This document shows positions 1 to 6,807 of a stretch of 8,760 bases of DNA, in pieces; positions within the stretch are counted from its first letter, which is position 1, and every line of letters begins with the position of its first letter. The stretch is from assembly GCA_002327335.1 (NCBI GenBank), contig DCVH01000064.1, positions 7,278-16,037 of the forward strand, in the 5' to 3' direction. This DNA comes from Patescibacteria group bacterium UBA2193 (GTDB lineage: Bacteria > Patescibacteriota > Minisyncoccia > Moranbacterales > DUUL01). A program made the translations under genes and the position numbers. Under the pieces are notes generated by a model, which saw only the letters and a program-made list of their open reading frames with translations, had not been told where the DNA came from and searched no databases.

Positions 1-450
1 ATAGCATCAACCGTGAATGTGATGATTGCACAACGTTTGGTTCGAAAAATTTGTCCGGATTGCAAAGAAGAATATAAGTTAAGTAAAAAACAAGCAGAGG
101 AACTCGAGCATATTATTGGATTTGAGGAGATTGCAAAAGTTATAAAAAATTCTGAGGCAGGAGAATTGAAATCAATTAAAGGGCTTAAGAGTTTTGAAAA
201 TGCTGTTTTCTATAGAGGAAAAGGATGTAAAAATTGTGGGAACGAGGGTTATAAGGGACGGCTTGGCGTCTATGAAGTTCTGGAAATTACGGAAAAAATT
301 CAAAAGGCAATTAGTCGTAATGCGACGGCGCAGGAAATTGAAAATGAAGCCAAAGAAGAGGGAATGTTTATTATGCTCATTGATGGTCTTATCAAATCCC
401 TGCAAGGTATTACAACCATAGAAGAAATTTTAAGAGTTACTAAGGAATAA
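1..450 (+). CDS. pilB: Type IV pilus assembly ATPase PilB, C-terminal part (5' end outside the window)
   Basis: This is the C-terminal 149 residues of a GspE/PilB-family secretion ATPase, the cytoplasmic hexameric motor that drives pilin polymerisation. The frame is open at the first base and begins IASTVNVMIAQRLVRKICP, which fits the region after the nucleotide-binding core of PilB/GspE, so the true start lies upstream. Two CxxC pairs, CPDC at residues 18-21 and CKNC at 76-79, form the zinc-binding tetracysteine motif of bacterial PilB. The second pair is followed by GYKGRLGVYEVLEI, a family signature. The spacer between the pairs is fairly long (54 residues). Walker A and B motifs lie outside the window. 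PilC starts 12 nt downstream, which supports PilB rather than a PilT retraction ATPase; PilT also lacks the zinc motif. The family call is secure. Choosing PilB over GspE rests on the pilus context. Confidence 0.93.
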   Translation: MASTVNVMIAQRLVRKICPDCKEEYKLSKKQAEELEHIIGFEEIAKVIKNSEAGELKSIKGLKSFENAVFYRGKGCKNCGNEGYKGRLGVYEVLEITEKIQKAISRNATAQEIENEAKEEGMFIMLIDGLIKSLQGITTIEEILRVTKE

Positions 451-462
451 AAAAACAAAAAA

Positions 463-1674
463 ATGCCAAAATTCAACTATTCGGCAAAAAATAGCGAAGG
501 ACAGATTAGAAAGGGGGAAATGGAGGCTTCTGATAAAAAAGAAGCTATTGAAAGTCTGAGAAAAGATGGTTTTTGGGTGACTTCCTTGGAGATGGTCAAG
601 AAAAAGAAAACTAAAATAAGTTTTTTTAGCGGTTCCGCCAGAGTTTCGCTGAAGACTAAAATGATTTTTAGTCGTCATTTGGGAGTAATGGTTAGTTCCG
701 GACTTTCTCTTTCCCGAGCACTTGCTATTCTTGGAGGCCAAGAAAAGAATAAAGGATTTAAAAAGGTTATTTTTGATATTGCAGAGGAGGTGAAGAAGGG
801 AGTGGGGCTGGCAGACGCAATGAAAAAATATCCCAAGATTTTTAATGATGTTTTTGTTTCGATGATTGGCGTTGGTGAAGTTGGCGGAAATCTTGAGGAA
901 ATATTAAGACTTCTTTCTGATCAGATGGAGAAAGATCATAAATTAATTTCAAAAGTAAAAGGAGCTTTGATTTATCCAGCAGTTATTGTCTCGTTGATGA
1001 TTGTTATTGGAATTTTAATGATGACATTCGTGATTCCAAAGATAACAAAAATATTTGAAGAATTTGATGCAAAATTACCAATCGCAACCAGAATTGTTTT
1101 GGGAATCAGTGATTTTATGTCGGCACATGCTATTCTGACAGTCGGTTCTTTGATTGGGGCTGTTCTTTTGGTGGTGGCTTTTTATAAAACTAGCCCTGGG
1201 ATGAAATTATTTCATAAATTTTTCATTAAGGTGCCAGCCATTGGCAGTATTGTGACTCAAGTAAACAGTGCTCGTTTTTTAAGAATTCTCAGTTCTTTGT
1301 TGCAAAGCGGTGTTTCATTAGTAGAGGCTTTGAGGATTACTTCTGATACGCTCGGAAATTATTATTTTAAAACCGTAGCGATGAATGCCTCTGAAGATGT
1401 TCAAAAAGGAATTAATCTTTCTGAAGTTTTGAAAAAACAAGAAAATGTTTTCCCATATTTAGTTATTCAAATGATTGAAGTCGGAGAGGAAACAGGAAAG
1501 ACCCCCGAAATTCTTTTGGAATTAGCGGTTTTTTATGAAGAAGAAGTTACGCAGGTGACCCAAAATCTTTCTTCAGTAATTGAGCCGATTTTAATGATTG
1601 TGATTGGTGGTGCCGTTGGTGTTTTTGCAGTTGCGATTATTCAACCAATTTATTCTTTGATGGACACGATTTAA
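463..1674 (+). CDS. pilC: Type IV pilus inner-membrane platform protein PilC
   Basis: This 403-residue protein is of normal PilC/GspF length. It is the polytopic membrane platform that couples the PilB motor to pilin assembly. After a short cytoplasmic N-terminal segment (MPKFNYSAKNSEGQIRKGEM) come two T2SSF repeats, about residues 66-192 and 268-396. Each contains the family glycine/glutamate signature: GVGEVGGNLEEIL at 136-148 and EVGEETGKTPEILLELA at 339-355. Hydrophobic membrane segments are visible at about 172-192, 224-241 and 374-396, the usual three-TM layout. ATG at 463 is preceded by an A-rich leader. The only SD-like string (AAGGAA, 442-447) is 15 nt away, too far to be a normal ribosome-binding site. 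The gene lies 12 nt after pilB and 16 nt before a prepilin gene, so co-transcription is likely. Confidence 0.95.
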   Translation: MPKFNYSAKNSEGQIRKGEMEASDKKEAIESLRKDGFWVTSLEMVKKKKTKISFFSGSARVSLKTKMIFSRHLGVMVSSGLSLSRALAILGGQEKNKGFKKVIFDIAEEVKKGVGLADAMKKYPKIFNDVFVSMIGVGEVGGNLEEILRLLSDQMEKDHKLISKVKGALIYPAVIVSLMIVIGILMMTFVIPKITKIFEEFDAKLPIATRIVLGISDFMSAHAILTVGSLIGAVLLVVAFYKTSPGMKLFHKFFIKVPAIGSIVTQVNSARFLRILSSLLQSGVSLVEALRITSDTLGNYYFKTVAMNASEDVQKGINLSEVLKKQENVFPYLVIQMIEVGEETGKTPEILLELAVFYEEEVTQVTQNLSSVIEPILMIVIGGAVGVFAVAIIQPIYSLMDTI

Positions 1675-1690
1675 GAATTATAAAAGTATT

Positions 1691-3040
1691 TTGGCAAAAG
1701 AGGTAAATAAAAAAATATCGCAAAAAGGAGTTACTCTTATCGAGGTCTTGATTGGCGTCGGGATTATTAGTTTTGTGATTTTATCAATTTATTCATCTTT
1801 GACCGGGGTCATGAGAGCAGGGAGTGATGCTAAACAAAGAATTGGTGCGATGGCTTTGGCAAACGAGAAAATGGAGGTGATAAGAAATTTATCCTATGAG
1901 GATATCGGAGTGGTTGGAGGAATAGTTAGTGGTCCCATAACAGCAGAGGAAACAATTGTTCAAAATGGTTCCACTTATCAAATAGATGTTGACATCAGAT
2001 ATGTGGATGACCCTTTTGATGGAGTTTTCCCGGCAGACACGATTAACACTGATTACAAACAAGCACAGGTTCAAGTGACTTGGAAAAATGGGGGGAACGA
2101 TAAGACGATAACTTTTTTTTCAAATTTTGTACCAAACGGAATTGAAACAAATGAAGGGGGCGGAACTTTGGCAATTAATACTGTGACTTCGGGTGGTGTG
2201 TTGGTTCCAAATGTGACAATTACTGTCGAAAGTCTGGATGACAATCCTTTGGTTAGTTATGAAACAACCACGGATGCTCAAGGAAATTTAATCCTTCCTG
2301 GAGTGCCAGCGCAAAATTATCGTTTTCATGCTTCGAAAAGTGGTTACGAAAGCCTCCAGTCTTATCCAAATCCTCCAGAGTCCGATTTTATTCCTACTGA
2401 AAAAGACCTTTATGTCAGTGAGGGCGTGATAAACCCATTCACTTTCATAATCGAAGAAACAGCTAACTTGAAATTGATCGCTAATAATGTTGCTGATGAT
2501 TCTTTTGTTGAGGGAATTAGTTTCCAGACTTCCGGCGGAAGAAGAATTGGAACATCACCGGACACGTTTAATTTTAACGAGACTGATTCGACAAACTCTA
2601 GCGGGGAGATAAATTATTCTTCTTTGAGTCCTGGTTCTTATCGAATAGTTAACTACGATAGTCTCGGAAATGATACATTTGACTGCATTGGCTCAGATTC
2701 CCCTTCGGCGTTTCAGTTGTCTTCTGGTGTATCCAGTGAAATAAATTTTATTTTTGCTGACAAAGAGATTGATTCTCTTTTCGTTTCTATCGTTAACAGT
2801 GCTACTAATGAGCCGGTTGTTGGGGCGACTGTTCATTTGACTGGTGGGAGCTTTGATCAAACACTTGTTTCCGGCGGACGAGGGCAAGTTTTTTTTCCAG
2901 CAAAAACTGAGCCGGTAACAACAATTGATGCTGGCAATTATGATTTATCAATAAGTGCGGATGGATATGAAAATTCTGATGAAGAAATTTATATAAATGA
3001 TTTAGTTACACATAAAGTTGTTTTAACTGTTGCGGAATAA
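1691..3040 (+). CDS. Type IV prepilin-like protein with three C-terminal carboxypeptidase-regulatory/CNA-B-like domains
   Basis: This 449-residue protein begins with a class III signal peptide. A short basic leader ends in QKG (G13), followed by VTLIEVLIGVGIISFVILS, so cleavage is predicted between G13 and V14, with the conserved glutamate at +5 (E18) and a hydrophobic assembly helix. The segment ALANEKMEVIRNLSYEDIG (55-73) resembles PilV/minor-pilin proteins. Three predicted beta-sandwich modules follow, at about 159-255, 257-355 and 362-449. They share patterns such as PNVTITVES, TTDAQGNL and a terminal YRF..SGYE or YDLSISADGYE, typical of carboxypeptidase regulatory-like and CNA-B folds. 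There is one cysteine (C332), hence no internal disulfide. The start is TTG; no ATG or GTG lies in frame between the upstream stop at 1658 and the signal peptide, and no SD is visible. It is probably a minor or tip pilin displaying an adhesive stalk; that role is inferred. Confidence 0.85.
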   Translation: MAKEVNKKISQKGVTLIEVLIGVGIISFVILSIYSSLTGVMRAGSDAKQRIGAMALANEKMEVIRNLSYEDIGVVGGIVSGPITAEETIVQNGSTYQIDVDIRYVDDPFDGVFPADTINTDYKQAQVQVTWKNGGNDKTITFFSNFVPNGIETNEGGGTLAINTVTSGGVLVPNVTITVESLDDNPLVSYETTTDAQGNLILPGVPAQNYRFHASKSGYESLQSYPNPPESDFIPTEKDLYVSEGVINPFTFIIEETANLKLIANNVADDSFVEGISFQTSGGRRIGTSPDTFNFNETDSTNSSGEINYSSLSPGSYRIVNYDSLGNDTFDCIGSDSPSAFQLSSGVSSEINFIFADKEIDSLFVSIVNSATNEPVVGATVHLTGGSFDQTLVSGGRGQVFFPAKTEPVTTIDAGNYDLSISADGYENSDEEIYINDLVTHKVVLTVAE

Positions 3041-3045
3041 TTTTA

Positions 3046-3672
3046 ATGAAGATTTTTTTTAAAGAAAAATTCGGTAATAAAAAAGGGATGACTCTGGCAG
3101 AGGTTATTATTGCTTGTTCAATTATGACTATTTTGATGGGGATTATTTCAGTAATGATTATTCGATCTTTTACTGTGAATAAATATACAATTGAACAAGG
3201 ATTGAACACGTCTGCTCTGCAGTCTTCCTTGCGAAATTTTTCGAGACATCTTCGGGAGGCGCGTCAATCCGATGCGGGCGGTTATTTGATTGAATACGCA
3301 GATGATTTTGAAGTATATTATTTCGCTGACATCGATAATGATGCCGTAACGGAGAGAGTGCATTATTTTTTAGAAAATTATCAATTAAAGGTAGGCAGTT
3401 CAAATCCAAGTGGTTTTCCTCTGGCCTATCCCTCAGAAGATGAGGAAGTGAAAATTCTTGGGAATGGAATCGTCAACAACGCCACGCAACCACTTTTTTA
3501 TTATTATAATCAAAATTATCCGATTGATACGACGAATAATCCACTAACAACGCCTGCTTCACCGGATGAAATTGGAATGATTCAAATCGATCTCTATGTT
3601 AACATTGACACAAATCATGTTCCGGATAGTATGAGAATGGGAACATTTGTCAGACCGCGAAATATTAATTAA
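3046..3672 (+). CDS. Type IV prepilin-like protein (PilW/GspJ-like minor pilin)
   Basis: This 208-residue protein has a prepilin leader ending in NKKG (G14) followed by MTLAEVIIACSIMTILMGI, giving methionine at +1 and glutamate at +5 (E19). Prepilin peptidase should cut after G14. One N-terminal hydrophobic helix (15-40) leads into a predicted globular domain. Its layout (SLRNFSRHLREARQSD at 61-76, a central FEVYYFADIDND stretch, and the ending PDEIGMIQIDLYVN ... FVRPRN) resembles PilW/GspJ-type minor pilins, where a similar last strand closes the domain. It starts 5 nt after the preceding prepilin gene and ends 11 nt before murG. That it initiates or primes pili with its larger neighbour is an inference. 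Prepilin family membership is firm; the PilW/GspJ subtype is moderate. Confidence 0.85.
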   Translation: MKIFFKEKFGNKKGMTLAEVIIACSIMTILMGIISVMIIRSFTVNKYTIEQGLNTSALQSSLRNFSRHLREARQSDAGGYLIEYADDFEVYYFADIDNDAVTERVHYFLENYQLKVGSSNPSGFPLAYPSEDEEVKILGNGIVNNATQPLFYYYNQNYPIDTTNNPLTTPASPDEIGMIQIDLYVNIDTNHVPDSMRMGTFVRPRNIN

Positions 3673-3683
3673 TCAGAAAAAAC

Positions 3684-4799
3684 ATGAAAAAACGAATAGT
3701 ATTGGCTGGAGGGGGAACAGGAGGACACCTTTTTCCATTACTGACTATCGTAAAATATATTCGTGAAAATAAACAAGAAGATAAAATCGAGTTTTTGTTC
3801 ATTGGGCCTAAGGGAGAATTTGAGGATCGAATAATGCAGGAAAATTCCATTCCTCAAAAAAATATTCAATGTGGAAAATTACGTCGTTATTTTTCCTTTC
3901 ATTACATCGTAGATTTAATAAAAATGCCGATTGGTTTTTTTCAATCACTTTGGCATTTATTTCGTTTTATGCCGGATGTTGTTTTCGCCAAAGGCGGATT
4001 TGCTTCTGTTCCGGTCGTTCTAGCGGCTTGGGTTTATCGAATTCCGATTGTTTTGCATGAATCGGATGCGGTGCCGGGAATGGCGAATAGATTTCTGGGG
4101 GCAGTCGCAACCCTTGTGGCATTGAACTTTGAAAGAGCTCAGATGTATTTTGATCCAGAAAAAACTTTTATAGCGGGTTTGCCGGTTAAGAAAGATGCAA
4201 TAAATGGCAACGAGGAAGCAGGAATGAGATTTTTGAGCATGGAGAAAGGGACCAAGCCCGTGGTTTTGTTTTTGGGTGGCTCCCAGGGAGCACAATCAAT
4301 CAACAGAAAAGTGGTGGAAGTGATTGATGAGCTAATAAAACGTTATCAAGTTGTTCATCAAATAGGAACAAAGCAATTTGAAAAAATATCAAAAGAAGTC
4401 CAGCACAAAGGCTATAAGATAGGCTATAGTGATTATTATCCAGTTGCTTTTATCGGAGAAGAATTGGCGGATTTATTAGCTTTGGCGGACGTTGTTGTTT
4501 CGAGAGCTGGAGCGACCTCGATTGCTGAGATTGCTGCCAATGAGAAGCCGGTAATCTTGATCCCAATTCATGGAAGCGCCAATGATCATCAAAGAATTAA
4601 CGCTTTTGAGCTTTCGAAAGCAAAGGCAGCAGTGGTGTTGGAAGAACAAAATTTTGTTCCAGGGACCCTGTTGCATTATCTGAATGAAATTGAAAGTGAT
4701 AAGAATTTCAGAAACACTTTATCTTCAAATATTAAAAAATTCTATTTTCCGGATGCGACGCAAACGCTCGCAGAAGCTATTTTAAGGGTGGCAAGGTAA
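3684..4799 (+). CDS. murG: MurG: UDP-GlcNAc:undecaprenyl-PP-MurNAc-pentapeptide GlcNAc transferase (lipid II synthesis)
   Basis: MurG transfers GlcNAc from UDP-GlcNAc to lipid I on the cytoplasmic face of the membrane, giving lipid II for peptidoglycan. The 371 residues match the usual length. Visible motifs: the N-terminal glycine-rich loop GGGTGGHLFP (9-18, with the conserved histidine H15), HESDAVPGMANR (125-136), the second glycine-rich loop GGSQGAQSIN (198-207), and the donor-binding segment RAGATSIAEIAA (274-285), where E282 corresponds to the conserved UDP-GlcNAc-contacting glutamate. IPIHGSANDHQRINA (294-308) holds the DHQ..NA signature. ATG at 3684 is preceded by an A-rich leader and places the glycine loop directly at the N-terminus. 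The gene is 11 nt behind a minor pilin gene and is followed by a strong terminator, so it appears to be the last gene of the pilus operon. No other mur or fts genes are present here. Confidence 0.97.
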   Translation: MKKRIVLAGGGTGGHLFPLLTIVKYIRENKQEDKIEFLFIGPKGEFEDRIMQENSIPQKNIQCGKLRRYFSFHYIVDLIKMPIGFFQSLWHLFRFMPDVVFAKGGFASVPVVLAAWVYRIPIVLHESDAVPGMANRFLGAVATLVALNFERAQMYFDPEKTFIAGLPVKKDAINGNEEAGMRFLSMEKGTKPVVLFLGGSQGAQSINRKVVEVIDELIKRYQVVHQIGTKQFEKISKEVQHKGYKIGYSDYYPVAFIGEELADLLALADVVVSRAGATSIAEIAANEKPVILIPIHGSANDHQRINAFELSKAKAAVVLEEQNFVPGTLLHYLNEIESDKNFRNTLSSNIKKFYFPDATQTLAEAILRVAR

Positions 4800-4817
4800 T
4801 TGAAATTTACATGAAGC

Positions 4818-4846
4818 AAAGGAGGCTTTTCGAAGGCCTCTTTTTT
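4818..4846 (+). terminator. Intrinsic terminator after murG
   Basis: A hairpin pairs AAAGGAGGC (4818-4826) with GCCTCTTTT (4836-4844). It has a GAGGC/GCCTC core, further pairing across the inner CTTTTCGAAG, and one G-T wobble. A run of six T follows the GC core directly (4841-4846). It lies 18 nt after the murG stop and should end the pilus-murG transcript. Confidence 0.88.
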
Positions 4847-4851
4847 AAATT

Positions 4852-4989
4852 AGGGCTTATGCGCTTTAAGTGATATGGCACATTTCCCCCAAGAAACATT
4901 TTTTCTCCGGCCTTTCGTTTCACACGGCAGCTGCGAAAAAACATTTCTTGGGGAAAATAATATAATTTTTATTCAAACGCACAAATCCT
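4852..4989 (+). mobile_element. Long copy of a small non-coding element with terminal inverted repeats (MITE-like)
   Basis: This 138-bp stretch has imperfect terminal inverted repeats: AGGGCTTATGCG at the left end, and at the right end a sequence whose reverse complement is AGGATTTGTGCG. Weaker complementarity continues to about 18 bp. It has no coding potential. A second copy at 6806-6882 aligns with it over 77 positions without gaps (63 identical). The only length difference is an extra 61 bp here (4886-4946), preceded by and ending in CATTT. The orientation is arbitrary; both copies point the same way. It lies directly behind the murG terminator. The repeat relationship is seen directly. 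Mobilisation by a transposase encoded elsewhere is inferred, and no transposase or clear target duplication is visible around this copy. Confidence 0.72.
4887..4953. repeat. Long inverted repeat (hairpin) inside the long element copy
   Basis: CCCCAAGAAACATTTTTTC (4887-4905) and GAAAAAACATTTCTTGGGG (4935-4953) are reverse complements over 19 positions except two adjacent mismatches at the CA dinucleotides. They are separated by a 29-nt loop (4906-4934). The right arm is partly the element core shared with the short copy (TTGGGG); the left arm and loop are unique to this copy. No T-run follows the arm, so it is not an ordinary intrinsic terminator. Confidence 0.85.
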
Positions 4990-5005
4990 GAAAATTTCAA
5001 AATCA

Positions 5006-5033
5006 TTGATTTTTGTCGTGAGTTTGATAGCAT
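5006..5033 (+). promoter_or_regulatory. Weak candidate sigma-70-type promoter for the polysaccharide genes
   Basis: A new promoter is expected between the murG terminator and the gene at 5088. The best match I see is TTGATT (5006-5011) with a 16-bp spacer to TAGCAT (5028-5033), each matching four of six consensus bases. It overlaps an AT-rich near-palindrome, AAAATCA-T-TGATTTT (4999-5013), that could be an operator or chance. The rest of 4990-5087 holds nothing recognisable. Confidence 0.22.
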
Positions 5034-5087
5034 TAAGTGAAGATTGGCAATGAAAAGGGGTGTGCTAAAAATTAAACAAATTTTTCA

Positions 5088-5690
5088 ATGGAACTTAAAA
5101 AACTTGTTCTTGTCGTTTGGGAAAGAAAAAATATTTTTTTATTTATTTTGTTGTCAGTGATTTTTCTTGCAATAATTTGGTTTTATTCTCAACCAGATAA
5201 ATATAACGTGGTTTTTTCTGTTGATATCACGAGAGAAAACTATCAAAAAACACAGGATTATCGATATGACCAATTTTATCGTCTTCAGGCCGATGAGAAG
5301 TTTGCTGACACAATTGTGAACTGGTTGGGGGACCCGGGCGTTAATCAAAAAATTCGGAAAAATTTTGAAGAAGAAACTTCCATGGAAGACTTGAGGGCCG
5401 AAAAATTAAGTTCGAATTATCTTCGAGTTTCGTTTAAAACAAAAAATGATAGAAATTCTTTGATGATTACAAATTCGATAAAAAAAGTTCTAGAAGAAAA
5501 AATTTCAGAGACAAATGGGCTGGCCCAGGATCCAAGCTGGTTCTTTGTTTTAATTGATGATCCGATTGTTTCAAAACGAGAATTTAACTTTGGTTTGATT
5601 TTTATCGGAGCGTTTCTTCTCGGCTTTATTTTGGCAGTATTTGCTTCGTTATTTCTTTATTATTGGCAATCTGATGAAAATAGGAATTGA
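5088..5690 (+). CDS. Two-TM Wzz-like (polysaccharide chain-length determinant-like) membrane protein
   Basis: This 200-residue protein has a short cytoplasmic N-terminus (MELKKLVLVVWERKN), a first membrane helix at about 15-33, an extracytoplasmic domain of about 130 residues rich in charged, helix-favouring stretches, and a second helix at about 167-192 followed by a short tail. This TM-domain-TM layout is that of Wzz/chain-length determinant proteins, which set glycan length during surface polysaccharide export. It is shorter than typical Wzz and lacks a tyrosine-kinase domain. I see no clear proline-rich motif beside TM2, so the family call rests on topology and context. The next gene, a GT4 glycosyltransferase, overlaps its 3' end by 17 nt, which supports translational coupling and a shared polysaccharide role. 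ATG at 5088 has no SD. It could also be an unrelated two-TM protein. Confidence 0.6.
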   Translation: MELKKLVLVVWERKNIFLFILLSVIFLAIIWFYSQPDKYNVVFSVDITRENYQKTQDYRYDQFYRLQADEKFADTIVNWLGDPGVNQKIRKNFEEETSMEDLRAEKLSSNYLRVSFKTKNDRNSLMITNSIKKVLEEKISETNGLAQDPSWFFVLIDDPIVSKREFNFGLIFIGAFLLGFILAVFASLFLYYWQSDENRN

Positions 5691-6807
5691 TGCTCGATGT
5701 CTTCAGGATAAGCAAAAAACCGGAGTGGCAGAATATGCGTTGGGTGTTTTTGAATATCTTTTTTCAGCTCATCCCCAAGATGAATTTTTGTTGTTTTTTA
5801 ATTCCTATCACGAAATAGATTTTGATTTGGAGTGGCTGAAAAAGTATCCTAATGTCTCAACAAAAAAATTTTCCTTTCCAAATAAATTGATAAATATTGC
5901 TTTTTATTTTTTAAATTGGCCAAAGGTGGATAAAATGTTGGGTGGCGTGGATGTATTTTATATGCCTAACCCTTCTTTTGTTGCCTTGAGCAAATATTGC
6001 AGAAAAATTGTTACTGTTCACGATTTGTCATTTGAAAGATTCCCGGAGACTTTTTCTTTGAAAAGAAGAATCTGGCATTTCATGGTCAATCCCCGGAAGC
6101 TTTGCCGTCAAGGTGATAAAATTTGGGCAGTTTCGGAATCTACGCGACAGGATCTCGAAGTGATTTATGGCATCAATTCCCAGAAAATTTCTGTTAACTT
6201 GCCCCCGTTTGATTTTCGGCGTTTTTTACCTGAAAAATTGTCCTCGGAAAAGTTGGAGGAAGTTTCAGTGAAATACAACCTTCCCTCGGAATTTATTTTA
6301 TTCATCGGAACTGTTGAACCAAGGAAAAATATCACGGCATTAATTGATGCATTCGCTCAACTTAAAAGAGAGGCATCAATCGACACAAAAGATTTGAAGC
6401 TGGTAATTGCCGGAGGGAATGGCTGGCTTTATAATGATGTTTTCGAAAAAATAGAGTCAAATCCTTTCAGAAATGATATAATTCTAACAGACTTTATTAG
6501 CGATGAAGACAAGCCTTTTATCTATAGGTTATCGAAAATTTTTGTTTATCCTTCGATTTTTGAAGGATTTGGTTATCCGCCAATTGAAGCTATGGCGTCA
6601 GGGATTCCAACGGTCACTTCAAATTGTTCATCAATCCCCGAGGTTGTTGAAGATGGTGCAATTTTGATTGACCCCTATCGACCCTATGAAATCACAATCG
6701 CCATGAAAAAACTCCTATTTGATAAAAATTTATACCAATATTATTCAGAAAAAGGCAGGCTTCAAGCAAAAAAAATTTCCGAGAAAAAGAGGAGTTGGGA
6801 AATTTAG
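5674..6807 (+). CDS. GT4-family glycosyltransferase (C-terminus altered at an inserted element)
   Basis: This is a GT-B-fold retaining glycosyltransferase of 377 residues, probably adding a nucleotide-activated sugar to a lipid-linked surface glycan. ATG at 5674 is chosen because MKIGIDARCLQDKQKTGVAEY is the standard start of this clade (GIDAR plus a glycine-containing acceptor loop); an in-frame TTG at 5641 would add only 11 unlikely residues. Other landmarks are TVHDLSFERFPETFS (114-128), the inter-domain strand IGTVEPRKN (211-219), and the donor-site motif E298-GFGYPPI-E306 (EX7E). The usual C-terminal helix (compare SWEKMAQETLDVYKKGM in the GT at 6915) is missing: the protein ends SWEI, and its TAG stop (6805-6807) overlaps the first bases of the repeat element at 6806. 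The catalytic core is complete, so activity may survive. The sugar specificity cannot be read. Confidence 0.9.
   Translation: MKIGIDARCLQDKQKTGVAEYALGVFEYLFSAHPQDEFLLFFNSYHEIDFDLEWLKKYPNVSTKKFSFPNKLINIAFYFLNWPKVDKMLGGVDVFYMPNPSFVALSKYCRKIVTVHDLSFERFPETFSLKRRIWHFMVNPRKLCRQGDKIWAVSESTRQDLEVIYGINSQKISVNLPPFDFRRFLPEKLSSEKLEEVSVKYNLPSEFILFIGTVEPRKNITALIDAFAQLKREASIDTKDLKLVIAGGNGWLYNDVFEKIESNPFRNDIILTDFISDEDKPFIYRLSKIFVYPSIFEGFGYPPIEAMASGIPTVTSNCSSIPEVVEDGAILIDPYRPYEITIAMKKLLFDKNLYQYYSEKGRLQAKKISEKKRSWEI

Noticed and set aside
3869..4060. Plus-strand 63-codon frame within murG
   Set aside because: It lies wholly inside a well-conserved gene in another frame and shows no recognisable motif.
4887..4953. 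Hairpin considered as a second intrinsic terminator
   Set aside because: No T-run follows the right arm (it continues AAAATAATA), and the real terminator lies just upstream at 4818-4846.
4850..4990. Repeat pair considered as CRISPR repeats or attachment sites
   Set aside because: There are only two diverged copies about 1.8 kb apart, with no spacer periodicity, no cas genes and no integrase; terminal inverted repeats fit a transposon-like unit better.
4999..5013. Near-palindrome AAAATCA-T-TGATTTT considered as a regulator operator
   Set aside because: The arms are only 7 bp and AT-rich, no regulator gene is nearby and there is no second copy; chance is likely at this base composition.
6770..6807. 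Possible frameshift near the A-rich 3' end of the first glycosyltransferase (AKKISEKKRSWEI)
   Set aside because: Reading on in the current frame is compatible with the family up to SWE, and the element boundary explains the abrupt end, so a sequencing frameshift is not needed.
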